DNA of 64,000 nt from Loxodes magnus (GCA_946699065.1 CAMPDV010000039.1:682001-746000); one strand, 5' to 3'. Counted from the first letter of the stretch, positions 12,501 to 25,555 are shown. Notes: a model not told the origin generated them from the sequence alone. A program made the numbers and translations.

Positions 12501-15500
12501 TCAGATGTATATGCTTAAATGCTAAGCTTAGAAAAAATTTACGTATTTGTTAATAAAACTTAATTTTAATATCTATTTTATTTATAATTATACAGCTCTA
12601 AAGTCTTATTTCTAAAGTTGTATAAGCTGCATTTAAAAGCATGAATTCAGATTATAAATTTTAGTTAATAAAGAGATTGGAATTAAAAATTACTATGCAA
12701 ATCTTAAAAACAAATTATCTCCTATAAGCTCAAAATTTAATCATAGCAATAGATATCTTTAAGACTTAGCATTTTAAACTAACTATAAAGAGAGTAAAAT
12801 AGATATAACTTTTTATTATAAAAGTTTCTAATAAATTTATAGATTCTTATTTAAAGTCTATTAATTTTGTTTTGTGTATACGATTTTTCTTTTATTAAGT
12901 ATCTTCATTATATACATTTTTAATGTATTAACTATCTCATTTTATTTTGACTTATCTACTATTTAAACTTAAATTCAATTCCTTCACTTCTAATTATAAA
13001 AAAATGTGTTAAAAGCAAAAGAATTCAAATAAATAAAAAAGTGAAAATAATTTAGGTATGCCATAAGTAATTTTATAGAAAGCTCTAAATAAATTATATT
13101 TAACTTAGATTTAATTATTCCATTTCTAGAATTAAGTTTACAACTTTCTAATAAATCTTAGAACATCAATCATGATTAATGGAAATACAAATAAAGCTTT
13201 ATATAGAGAAAGGAAATTAAGGAAGCTAATTTTAATCTATTTGACAAGAAATAGAAGAAATTTATAATAAAAGGTATATTAAAACTTTATATCAATTAAC
13301 ATAATAAATCTGAGCATTTTACTATTTTGCTCTTTTACTAATTTATTAAATTAAAAGATCAAAAATAAATTTAAATTTTAAGCTTATTTTTAGTTAAAAT
13401 TTCTTAAATTCTACTATCCGAGAATTTAAGATTAGATACCTTTTATAAGTTTGCTTCTTTATTCTTAAATTAATTACTAATTTATATAGCAAGCCTAATT
13501 TATCTAACTCAGCATTAAATTCTTAATAGCACAATATTTTATAATTTTAAATGTTTAGAAGAAATCAATTTTTATAATGTTTTATTAGTCTTAGAAAAAA
13601 AACTTTAATTCATTTGACTTTTTACAGTGCTTCGCGCCTTTTAATCAAAAACTTTTTTAGTAAAAATAATCCTAAAAATTGATAAGGATAAGTTTACTTT
13701 AAACTTAATTAAAATAGGAAATTAACTAAGATTTTTCTATTATAATGATTTCTTAAATCTAATTAACTATAAATTAAGAAACTAAATAATATTAATCTTA
13801 TTTAGTTTAAAATAGAAATATAAGTATAAGCTTTTAGTTTATTACATTTAGAGAAGCAAGGAAATTACCTACCTTAATAAATTGTTTAATTTGGTTCTAA
13901 GTAAAATTTAAGACTTATTGCAGATTTAAAGACTTAACTTCATAACTAAGCAAGATATATTATTTTATGGAACTAAAGAAATAAAATAAAAATAGAAAAT
14001 TGAGTTATAATTTAAACTGTAGGCTCTTATATTAGCATTTATTTCTTAATTTAGTTATTTAACTTTTACAAATTTATTAAAAGCTTAGTTAGCTTGATGC
14101 ATTATGAGTAAGACAATATAAAAATTTAAGAATATTAGCTATAGAAATAAAATATAATCCCATAAATAAAAATAAGCTAATTCTAAAATAGCTAATAGCT
14201 TTAATTAATTAGTTATGCTTAATTACAATGTTTAAAGGAAATTCCTTGTAAGCTCTTAGATAATTAATAATAGTTGAAATTATCAAACTTTTTCTAAACT
14301 TTATAATCTAAAATTAGATATTTAAGTTAAAAAGGTTGATGTTGCTTAATGTAATAATTAGATGCTATTTATATAAATTAAAAAATATAAAATTACTTAT
14401 ATAAATTATCCTTTAAAACTATCAAATCTCTATAATCATTTTTAACTTTAAGGATACTTTAAAAAGAAAAAGAAGAGCTTTAGTTAATTTTTATCTTTCA
14501 GCCCATATAAATATCTCACTTTTAAAATTAGATGAAAGTAATCAAACAATAGATAAAATTATTATCAAAAGAGGAAAATTTGCTGGTAAAATTTCTTTAA
14601 ATTATAATAAAAACTGAACCCTTACACTAATTTTAACACTTAAGATAAAAATTGCTTAATTATCATATGAAAGGATAATCCATAGCAAAATCTTTAACTT
14701 TCATAATTCATAATTAAAGATAAAAACATAAATAGCAAAATAAACTACTTAGACATCAATTAATAGAATTTACAATAAATCTATAAAATTATAGCACTAT
14801 TAGCTATTTCACTATGTATTACTACAAAAACTCAATGAATAGTAATAAATCAAATTATAATGCTATTATTTATTAAATACATAAGATTCTTATTAATTAA
14901 GTTATGCTTCTCCTTTTTTATTTAATAAACTTAGAATTTGCTATGAGACTGATTCCTTAATTCTAAGTATAAACTTAAATAAAAGAAAGTCAATCTTAAT
15001 TAATTTTAAGAACAGTAAATTTAATTTTTTTCTTGAGAAACTAGATCTTTCTATAAAGTAAAGCCATCTCAAAATGAGTGCAAATTTGTCAAAATCTTTA
15101 CCACATGAACGAATTTAGTCTTTATTATTATCATTTTGGTTCTAAATGAGTTTATTTTAGAAATGATAAGAGTAAATTCTCAGATTATATATGTAAATAA
15201 ATGATGAATAAGGTATTTATTAATCTTTATAAATAATTATAAGCTTTTACTTTATTACATCTGATATATCTATTATTTTAAGGGATTTAGACACCAAAAT
15301 ATATATCAGAGTCTGGATTTTCTTAGCTGGATCAATTTTAATTTAAATAAAAGCTCATGAACTTTTTTGGTTCATATGCACGAAAGGAAATCAGTTCAAC
15401 CAATAAAAAAGACTCTCAAAGTAACCAAAGTAATTATATCATCATCAAATTTAGATTAGGTAGACTAAAAATTCTACAAAGTGTTCTAAAATTATAAGGA

Positions 15501-16783
15501 ATTATAGCTCAATACTTAGAAAGCATTATAATAACTTTAAAGACGTAAAATCATCTATAAAAGATAACTAGGAAGTTCAAGTATAATAGCTAAGATTAAT
15601 TCCTTAGCAAAAGAATTCATTAATTTGCTTTAAATCTAATATTAAAGTGCAAATCTATTTTAATTATATCTAAATTAGATATTTTTTCCTTCTAAAATAG
15701 AAAAGCACATACTGCAATTGAGTACTGACGTTACAATTGAATAATAATTTTAAAAAATATAAGGCTTTAACTTTTAATTTGGAATATAGAAATAAATATC
15801 TTAGGGAAAATCTTATACTTGTAAATAAAAGAAAGTTTGATAAGTAATTGTTTCTCAAATGAGGAATATATTAATATAAGTACATTGTGATTAATAATAC
15901 TTAGCATTCTAGATATAAGAATAAATAATATTGGCAGAAATACTTAATGAATAGCTTTAATGAATTAAGTTAGGGGAGAATCCTTAAATAATAAATTTAG
16001 AAAATTATAAAAAATAAGCTAAGTATTCATAGTTAAATATTTAATATCTGAATTATTCTTAAATCCTTTTATTTAATGATTAAGAGCTAAAGCATTTATA
16101 TCTGCTTAAATTATAATTATATATTAATTCATTATGCTAAGTAAAAAACTAGTTAAATTTTGAAATAACTTTTATAACAAAAATTAAGATAAGTTTTCAA
16201 TGATTTAATAAGCATTAAAACAAAAAAGCATATAGAAACTTATTTAGATTATAAAATATTAAGATGAGATTAAATATAAAACTTTTATAATTTTAAATTA
16301 ACTTCAAATATAAATTTAAAGTTTTATCTTTAAAAAAAGAATAAATTTTTATAATTGAATATAAATATTACAAAGATAAATGAATATACTTTATAAAATA
16401 ACTATCTTGATAGAGCTTATAATAAAGCTTAAGACTCAGCATTCATAGTAAACTTTCAACTTATTAACAATTATTTAAATCTCTTCTTATCTCTTTTATG
16501 TTTATTAATCTTTATTTTAAAAAGAATCATCATAATAATTTTATTTTGCTAGTCACTTTTTTATGATATGCTTAGTTAAAACTTAATCCAAATAACCTTA
16601 ATTTTTATTGTTTAAGTACTATTTTCTCTTTGCCTTTGAATATAAAAGAAGAGAAACATTTAAAAGAAAGATAATTAATTTAATAATTAGTCATAACTTT
16701 TATTTATTAATCAATTATAATTTTTATTCTAGTTACAATTTTATCTCTTGAGACTGGTATCTATTATAATATAAAAGTATAGT
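9523..16783. other. 7.3 kb AT-rich spacer between inverted repeat B arms
   Basis: The spacer is very AT-rich, with no recognisable conserved domain, RNA gene or repeat unit. With TGA as the only possible stop, chance open frames are common here. I could not separate any of them from background. Confidence 0.5.
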
Positions 16784-18604
16784 AAACTAATTATATAATA
16801 ATTAATTTATGAAACAAATAGAAAAATAAAAGTTATAAACTAACTTTTATTCTAAATATTTAGCTCTATTTTATAATTATGATGTAGAACTGTAATTATC
16901 CTGAATGTTGATAAAAGTAGCTACTTTTAAACATTGGATGCTAACATGGATACTGTAATCTTCATCTTAATACACTTTATAAATAAGGATAGAGTTATAG
17001 GAATAATTTCTAGTAATTTCAAAACTAAAACAATTATTTTTATTGCATCTAATGTAATAAAATAGTACTACTTGGAGCATAAGAAATACAAACTTTATAA
17101 AGCTTTATTCCAGTGGAAAATTTGGTTCCAAATATTGAATAAATAAGCTAAAAGCAGGTTTAGAATATTAACTAATTTTAAAATTTCTATTCTCAAGAAT
17201 TTAATTATCAAGTCTTACCTAATACTCAGTATGATATGATAGGAAACTAGCTTTAATAATAAAATTTATAAAGCAATAGTTGACCCCTAAATTATTAGAT
17301 TATAAATTAAGAACATCCTCAACAAAATTTCCCTTAGAACCAATATCAAAGCTTCTAACAACAGTTGGTCTTTAAATTCTAGTTAGATCCTAAAGTATAA
17401 TAAGCTTTTCTAAATCCTGATATTTAAAATAAATTAAATTACCTAAAGACATAAGGTCTTCCCTTTGTTTCTCTACAAGAAGTATAAATTTTAGAAGATT
17501 AACTATTGGGTGAAGGAGGATTCTCGAAAGTGTTTTTATGCAAATGAAAGGAAAATAATTATGCTATAAAAATAATAAAAGAACAAAGTATAAAGGATCC
17601 TTAACAGTGAATTTAAGCTTTAATTACAGAAGTAGAAGTATAATGAAGAGTGACAGGAAATCAGAATGTACTTTAACTCCATGGAGTAATTTTCAGTAAT
17701 ATAGTTGCATTTATCTTGGAATATTGTCCTTCTGATTTATAAAAGGAAATTGATAAAGTTTCATATCCATTAACATAAAGTGATCAGTTAAGATTCTTAA
17801 AGCACTTGCATGGAGTTGCTTAAGGATTAAAGCTTCTTCATGATAGAAATGTAATTCATAGAGATTTAAAACCTTAGAATGTTTTAATTGATAGTGGGGG
17901 ATAAGCAAAAATATCAGATTTCGGAATTTCTAGAGTAATGGAGTATAAGGAATAATTGGGATAAGTTGGTTACTCTATGTAATCTTAGATAGTTGCAACT
18001 CCTAACTATCTTGCACCTGAGTAGTATCAATAGAGAACAATAACGTCTAAGAGTGATATTTGAAAATTAGGAGGTACTATACTATAAGCACTTACAGGAA
18101 AATAACCTTACAATGAGTTACAAAATATAAATTAAGTTTTCCATCTTATTTCTAATGGAACTCCTCCATAAGTAGATAAAAATTTAGACTAAGATCTATA
18201 AAAGATCATATAAGTCTGCTTTTAATCTTAGTATTAAATGATAACTACTTAAGTATTGTGTGATTTATTATAAGTTTCTATTTAAAGTAGAGAGTGAAGA
18301 GGTTGTCCCTAATGTTTAAAACTTTAGCAAATAATTTAAGTATTAGAAGTAGAAAATTAGTAATTAAAGCAATAGAATTAGAATAAAGATTTATAATTAT
18401 AAGTTAATATAGAAGAGATAAATAAGCAACAGTAAGGAATTTAAAACTAGGAAATAGAAAATAATAAATATAAAGAATAAATTTTAATTTATAAGCTACA
18501 ATCTTAATAAGAAAAAGAAGATATTAAAAAACTAAGTTCTTTACTTGAAAGTAGTAGAAGAGAGAATTAAGAACTTAAAATAAAAATGGAACAAATGCAA
18601 GATT
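16784..18604. repeat. Inverted repeat B, right arm (pairs with 7702-9522)
   Basis: This is the reverse complement of 7702-9522, with no mismatch in the blocks compared. It covers the 5' flank and the first 575 codons of gene K1. About 107 bases (18605-18711) separate it from inverted repeat A. Confidence 0.92.
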
Positions 18605-20082
18605 ACTAAAATTAAAGTTAAAAAAATGATGAATAAAAAGAAATAAATAAAGAGAAACAATAACTTCTAGAAAAAATATAAAATCTATAAAATCAAAAAC
18701 AATTTAGTAACTAAAATTAAAAACAGCAGACAGTTTGCAACCAATATGATATCTTAAAGATTTCTCAATAATAAAAGAGTGAAAGCTATTTAAAGAATAA
18801 TTTAAATAGTTCTTAAAAAATAGATTAAAATTAGCAACTTAACAAAAGCTAGCAAATAAATTAGAATAAATGCCTAAGATGCTTATAACAAAATTAATAA
18901 ATTGAATTATCTTGCAACCATAAATTTTGTAGGAACTGCTTATATACGTATTTAGAATCTGAAACTGAAGGAAGATTTATTAGTATTGAAGATGAAAAGG
19001 GATTCAATTTAACTTGTCCTTTATGCTAAAAATAAATTTAATTGGCCTAAATTTAGTAAATAATAGGAGCAAATAAGTATGAAGAGGCCATTCAACGAAT
19101 CAATGAAATCCAATAAAGAAATTTAGTAAATTAAAACAATCAAAAATAGGAAATTTAAGAATTATTTTGCTTCGAATGTTTTAAAATTGAAAAGCAGCAG
19201 CTTATGACCTTATAATGTAATCATGTTATGTGTAAAGCTTGCTTATTTAACCATATTTAACTTGAAACTAATAATAAATTTATTTGTAATGAAAATGAAA
19301 AAGGTTATAAAATAATTTGTAAGCTTAATCAAGTAGGGCAATGCACATAAGAAATAAGTGAGTAAGAAATAAAACTAGCTATAGGCAATTAGAAATTCGA
19401 AGAATCGAAACAATTGGCAATACAAAGAACTTCAAGTAAGAAACAATAAAATAAAACAAATCTAGAAAATTAAAAGTAAGTAAAATGCATTGTTTGTAAA
19501 AGATAAGTTAAAGAAGAATAAACTTTTAAATATGATTGTGAATGCTAATAATCAATTTGCAATAAGTGTGCTTCTTAGATTTTAAAAGATAAATGTACTT
19601 ACTGTTTCTAAAATTTGTAAGAAGTTGAAATATAAAAGCTTAGAATTTCTTTTTGCTGTTATATTTGTGAACTTTTGCTAGATTTTTAATAATTATGCTA
19701 ACTTTAATGCTAACATCTTATCTGTAAATAGTGTATGATAAGATATTTATAAGCAAGAATTGACTGAGATGAAGTATCTGAGGTTTAAATATAATGTTAG
19801 TAGTGCTTAGAATATTTAAGTGATTAAGAGATAAAGAATATTGATTAAGAACTTTGGAAATAAATTTAGCAAAAAAGAATTTAACAGTAATCAGTATAAC
19901 TCTAAATCATTTTCAAATGTTTTATTTGCTAAAAATAGGGTGATTTTGAAAGCAAATAAGGTTAACTTTCTTTATGTCATGATTGTTCGAAGAAAAACTG
20001 TAAAAAATGCTCTTAGGAATTAAAAAGAAACCATAAATGCGAAGAAAAGCACATTAAAGAAGTGAAAAAAAACTATTTATGA
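16879..20082 (+). CDS. Gene K1: mosaic Cys/His finger, protein kinase and multi-RING protein
   Basis: A single intronless frame of 1067 codons. The finger is at 5-59. A linker rich in Q, N and P follows. The kinase domain spans about 205-470, with Gly loop GEGGFSKV at 211, VAIK-like AIK Lys, HRD at 327-329, DFG at 347-349, APE at 379-381 and the subdomain IX motif SDIW at 392-395, where W is TGA. A long coiled coil rich in E, Q and K spans about 490-660. From C665 there are four RING-like Cys/His modules, then an IBR/RING2-like cluster at about 1014-1060 ending HKC. All catalytic kinase residues are present, so it is probably active; E3 activity is inferred from Cys spacing. The gene joins the 5' half of K2 to the 3' half of gene A, with the join inside the coiled coil and in frame. 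The start is the first ATG before the Cys motif, aligned with genes A and K2. Confidence 0.85.
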
Positions 20083-20123
20083 ATTTAAAATAAACATTAA
20101 TATAAACTTTTAGATAGAAATTA
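18712..20123. repeat. Inverted repeat A, right arm (pairs with 1-1412)
   Basis: This arm covers the last 1.37 kb of gene K1 plus about 40 bases past its TGA stop. It is the reverse complement of 1-1412 with scattered substitutions. Since it holds across the stop codon, the copied unit included a short 3' flank. Confidence 0.9.
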
Positions 20124-22730
20124 ATAATTATTAATTATATTAAGAAATAAATTTACTCATTCTAAAGTCATTCAAATAAATTTAACTTCTCATTTATCTT
20201 TTAGTTAAAGCATTAAAAAATCTTAATTTTCCTTTAAAAGAGGAAAAGACTGCATATTTATAAGTTCAATAAGAGAAATATTTTATTTACTGAAAACAAG
20301 CTTTCTTAAACTGAAGCAATTTATTCCTAAAACTTTAAAGCATTATTTAGATTTAAACTTTTGATTTGTTTTATAAAAAAAAAATTTGTAATACAATATT
20401 TTAAAATTTTCCAACTCATAAACTTACGGAAATTGAACTTATAAAATCATATGAAGATATCTTCACTTAAGCAAATTTTCTTCAATTATAGAATAAAGAA
20501 ACATAGATTGAAATTTAATAAAGCAATTAAATATTTAAGACATTTAATTCAACTTTAGATTCATTACTATGCCTGACTTATTATTTTTGGACAAATCTTC
20601 CTAATGTGATTTTATGATTTTAAACATAAAAAGTTGCAGAATAAATATGATCAGTTAGACAAATAGGTTATTATTAAGTTAAAGATCATGATACTTTAGT
20701 CCAAAAAATGTTGGTCTATCGGAAAACCTGATAGCAATTTTAAATATAATGTAGCAGTCCTCGTCTAATTTAAATGATCTATCAATCAAATTTTGCAAAT
20801 AATATTTTTATATTTTTGTTGATTTACTCCCATAAACTATAAAATAGGAAACGTAATAAAGCCTTTAGAAAGAAGAATCCATAAATGAACTGAAAAGATA
20901 ATGTCCAGATCCATATTTTGCATTTCTTAAACAATATCTCAGCAAATTAGTTAAAATTAGCATTATTAGAGACTTTTGAAAATATACAGTCGAAGATACC
21001 TCTAAATAATAATATAATTTTTCTATTAGCATAAAGAAAATCCAAAAAAATCTCCGTATTGAAATTAGTAGATAAAAAGGGAAATTGTAATTTATGAATC
21101 TGGATTGAAAGGAATCTCTTAATCAAAACCTTTATACTATTAAAAATAAGTTAAAACTATTTACCAAACATTAGATTTGTATATATCATTTTATCCAATA
21201 ACTGTAACAACAATATCCAAAATTTTATTTTCTGGATATTTTTAAGTAATTGATTCTTAAAGTAACTATTAAATTCCAGCCTCTGCATTTTTTAATTTTA
21301 TAGATACTATCATGATATTAGATATAAGGGTAATTAAAACTGAGAAAACTAAAATTTTGCTTATCATATAATTTTTAAAGATGTTGTCTAGTGTATAAAT
21401 AGGATTCCATCAAGAAGATATAAAGATTATCTAGAATTCTTAGAAGTTAAACCAAAATTATATAACTTGTGCTTTAAAATCATTTATTTCGCTTGCTTAA
21501 ACTAAGATTTTGTTGTGATAGTCGTGTAATTTTAGTGGTATTTCTTCTTCTAGTTAGTAAGTATTTTATAATATATTTAAATAGATATATTAGTAATTGA
21601 ATCCATTTAGAATATACTAATTTTCACTATTAAGTTCCTTAACAAATATTTACCAAATTTATATAAAAAGCAGTAAGTATTTAAGAATATATTGCTTTTA
21701 TTATGAAATTATATGATGCTAAGCAAAAATATTATATAAGATGAGATAGAAAAGATGTTTAGATGGTAAAATATAAGGTTTTAATATTCTAATTCTTTCT
21801 AAAGAAAATAAATTCTATTAATATATAAAATATGAATGACTACCTCAACCAGGGAACTTGTAGGAAAACTGATGCAGTTTATAATATATTGTGAGCAATC
21901 TAGCACTAGATTTCAACATTAATAAGGGTGGACAAGATTGGAGAGACGCCTAATTTGTCTGAAGGTTTTTGCAAAGCGGTTCGAAAGCAAAAATGACGGA
22001 GGCTCCTAATAAATGATTCATAATTTCCTTCATCGAATCTTACATAAGCTGCATGGAGGAAATGCTCAATTTACTCAATTTCTAATCCTCATTTCTAATT
22101 TTTTTTTAGAAAACTGATGCATTTGCAACAAGATTCGAGAATAAGCTAATAAGATGAATCCCAACTTATCGAAATCAATTTTTCTCATTTGATAGATATA
22201 TTGAGATAAGTTTATAAATAAGAATATTTATATTAATAATTGATTAGTGGCAATCCTATTAACGGCGATTTCATGCAAATTTAATTATTATACTTTCAGT
22301 GAAATTTAACATCTAGGAAGATATATAACACTATTTTAAACAAAATTTAAGAAATTAGATGTATAATTTAATTTAGAATAATAAAGATAAGTTTTAAGTG
22401 TTTTAATTAAACTTAGATTCTTAAATCTAAATTTTTAAGCATCGAAACATATTTTACAAGTTAAGTTTTTATCTCTTTCTATATTATTAAATATTCTTTA
22501 AAAGGAAAAAGATAAATAGATTAAACTTAATAGGAAAATAAATTTTAGTTCTCTTGATTTAAGTAAATTTCTTATATTTATCTGATTAACTTTTACTTTT
22601 AAATTTTTGGGATATAAAATGCTTTTTCTTATTTTAGCTAAAAAATATTTGAAATAAATAATTTAACATTTATAATTTAGAATTTTATGTATTAAAAATG
22701 TTATCTCAGTTCATTTCTTCTTAAAGCAAT
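20083..22730. other. Spacer after K1, with weak coding signal and a GC-richer island
   Basis: This lies between the stops of K1 and gene D. A plus-strand frame around 20,870-21,520 is fairly rich in charged and hydrophobic residues and could be a gene fragment, but I recognise no motif. The island at 21,861-22,121 is listed separately. The rest is featureless AT-rich DNA. Confidence 0.35.
21861..22121. other. GC-richer island bounded by 13-bp direct repeats; possible structured RNA
   Basis: The 13-mer gaaaactgatgca occurs at 21864-21876 and again at 22109-22121, in the same orientation, 245 bases apart. The DNA between is visibly richer in G+C than its surroundings. It has self-complementary segments, including tttttgc...gcaaaaa around 21966-21995 and gacaa...ttgtc around 21930-21960. 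It could be a non-coding RNA, a small mobile element or an unrecognised exon. I match it to no known RNA family. Confidence 0.3.
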
Positions 22731-24941
22731 TCACTTCCATTTTTTTTTATCTTCAAATTTGCATTTATGATATCCTTTTACAAGTTAAAAGCATTTTCTA
22801 CATCTTTTATTTGCACATTGATTGCACACAATAAGTTCTCCATGCTCTACTTTCTCCACATTATCTTACTAGCAATTGAAACATTATTTCATCTTTTTCT
22901 AATATATTTTTTCACCCGTTTTATTTTAGTTTCAATATTGATATAATTTTTGTAATGGTTTTTTAATTAAATCTTAATTGAATATTCATTTTATATTTTC
23001 TTAAAACTAATTTACTAATACTTTATTGCATAATGGACAACTTATATTCCTTTCTTCTACATTGTCAAATTAAAACTACTAGTTTAAAAAATCTAGCATG
23101 CATTATTAGCATATTAAATGTTGGCATTCTAAATTACAAAATTCTCTTACATCTTTAAAGATTGTGCATTTTTAGCATTTTTCTTGCTTCTTCCTTTTTA
23201 TTTTTTAAAGAAATTGATAATCTTTTTAATTTAAATCTTAAGAGCATAAAGGACAAGCTTTTCCAGTTAAATGTTTAGTTGCACATTCATAACAAGTTAC
23301 TTTTTCGCAATTACAATCATATATAAACGTTTATTTTCACTCAATATTATTTCCACAAAATATGCATTCTCCTTCTTGCTTCTTTTTTTAATTTATAGCT
23401 TAAACTTGGTTTTAATTTTGAAATCTTTCAGCTGCTTCTTAACTACTTTAATCAAATCTCTATTTTCCTATAGCTTCTATAATTTCTTAGTCTTGCAATA
23501 TATATTAGCATATATTTTGTTAACTAAGAATGCATTTAATTTAGTAACCTTTTTCTCCTTCTAGGCAAACCATTTTATTATCAGTTTCTTCAGCTATATA
23601 ATTATATAAGCATTTTTTGCATACGTTATGGTTGCATTATAATGTAATTAACATATTTATTTCTGCTTTTAAACAATTGAAACAAAAATATTCTTGCTTT
23701 TATTGATTTTACTAAGAGCTTGCAAGTTGCTTTTTCTCTTAAATATCTTAAACTCTTTAAATTGCATTCATATATTCAGTAGTTCCAATAATAGATTCAA
23801 GCTCTGTATGGTTAATTATATATTTACACTTTAAACAATTTAAATTATATCCTTATTCTTCTTCAGTGCTTATAAGCAAACCATTAGTGGCCTAATGGAT
23901 GTAGTTATTTAGACACTATTAGCAAAATTAATGTCCGCATTTTAAGGCTATCCAATATTATTATTCCTAGCATTGCTAGCATTATTGATTTGCTACAGTT
24001 TTATTTATTATTTATCATTCTTATTATTAATCAATCTGAGAACCCTTCTAGTTCTATTAATTTTAATTAATTCTTAGGATCTCTTATTTTTATTATAACT
24101 ATAATTCAAGCTGGCTAATTTAAGATTCATTTTTATTTACTAATTCTTATTTTTCTTTTATTTACTTTTTAATATCTTCAGATTTTTTCGTCTATTAGTC
24201 TTTCTCAGAACTTAAAAGCAAATTTTCTTCATTCATTTTCTCTAAATCAGACGCTAACTTTTATTTTTACTTTTCTTTTTAACTAGCTGCTAGCTTGTTA
24301 TCCTCTATTTTGTTTTTTGAGACTTAATTGTTATGGTTTTCTTGCTTAAATTAAGGTAAATGATTAAGCAATTTTAATTTATTTAGTATTTATTATTTCT
24401 TTTCGTTTTACTTTTGCTATTCTTGTTGTTTTATCAAATTTACTTATTATTATTATTATTGCTGCCACTCAGAATTATTATTAGGTTAAGCTTGATTTTA
24501 TAATCCTACTTGATATGGCTGATAGAAATTTTATGCTGGAGAATTTTGGTTTTACTATCCAAAAAGCTAATTTTGATATTAAAAGTTTGATTAATTTGCA
24601 TTATATACTTGTGACTAGGGATTTATAGTGGGTTAGTTGAACTGCTACTAAAATTATTCCTGATTTTGGTGATATAAAATTTTTGTTTAAGGATTTTGTT
24701 AATACTACCCAGTAAACTAGTTTTGCTACTATAAGTTTTACTAATTTTGACCTTACTATTAGAATAGTTACTATTATTAGATATAATAGTTAGAGTTAGG
24801 CTATATATAGCTGTTTTTATTAGTATTTACAGTGTTTTATTGCTGCTGATTATTCACTAAAAAATTTCACTTTTAGAGCACATCCTTATTAGACTCTTAA
24901 GGAACATAGTTGTTTTGTGAAAATAAAAGAGAACTGCTCAT
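22731..24941 (-). CDS. Gene D: Q/N-rich, coiled-coil, multi-RING protein
   Basis: The frame is open for 736 codons and ends in TGA. The N-terminal 190 residues are dominated by Q, N, Y and P. A coiled coil of E, K and Q follows to about residue 310. From C321 (CQQC...CGHQFCQQC) to the end it has the same row of RING-like modules as genes A, K1 and K2. It ends in the IBR/RING2-like cluster (CFNCQ...CNQC...CRKC...HKC). It lacks both the N-terminal finger and the kinase domain. By family resemblance it is probably an E3-ligase-type protein. An in-frame ATG at 24962 is an alternative start. Trp is encoded by both TGG (SEW) and TGA (KIEW region). Confidence 0.78.
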
Positions 24942-24959
24942 TTTGAATTCCGAAATAAG

Positions 24960-25555
24960 CATCTGCAATATATCATACACTTTTGCGTCTATAGTGTGAC
25001 TTGTTCCGCATAGCTAACACAAGAACATTTTGGATTAGCCTTGATTATATTGCTACGGTATTTAAGCATGGGCTGTTTATTAATGCTATTCTCTTAAATG
25101 CTACTTGCAGTACTTATTCAAGCATCCTATGTATAAATCATACGCAACCTCCATGCAATTTTGGAATTTACACTATTCCATTTTATTTCTTCACTAGAAT
25201 AAAAAGGTTTATTTCTTGTCCTTCAAAGTGTTAATATAAATTTCATGGAAATTGGCTGTAAATTTTATATCAATAGACAGAATAATTCCTTATACCTTTT
25301 CTTAGATAATTTATTTTAGAACTATTTAAGCTTTTATATTGCCTTACTACTAAATGCCTCTCACTTCTTATGTAACTAATATAATATAAAGAGTTCGATA
25401 ATAGCCAAGCTACTTTAATAGCTTGCTAATACATATAATTAAAAGCTTTAATTTTACACTAAGATATCTATTAATGGACTTTAAGACTTTATATTACATT
25501 ATAACTTTATACGTGCCCTCTTTACAAGATATTTATCTATCTAGGACCATATGCT
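24960..25555 (-). mobile_element. Possible decayed DDE transposase (Merlin/IS1016-like)
   Basis: A minus-strand TGA-containing frame reads like a worn Merlin/ISXO2-type transposase. A stretch ending WYKI is followed by EIN (where EID with the first catalytic Asp is expected) and a KKQN segment. GGCVW then stands where families have (G/Q)WVFG, followed by a KR motif and a HY...H-like region. The second and third catalytic acidic residues are not clear. If the reading is right the copy is dead. The similarity is judged from memory of the family pattern and could be chance. No terminal inverted repeats or target-site duplication were found. Confidence 0.27.

Noticed and set aside
21975-21985. 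ggttcgaa, like a tRNA T-loop
   Set aside because: No acceptor, D-arm or anticodon stem could be built around it.
25001-25234. 77-codon plus-strand ORF with Cys and TM-like segments
   Set aside because: No motif; the opposite strand reads as a possible transposase remnant.
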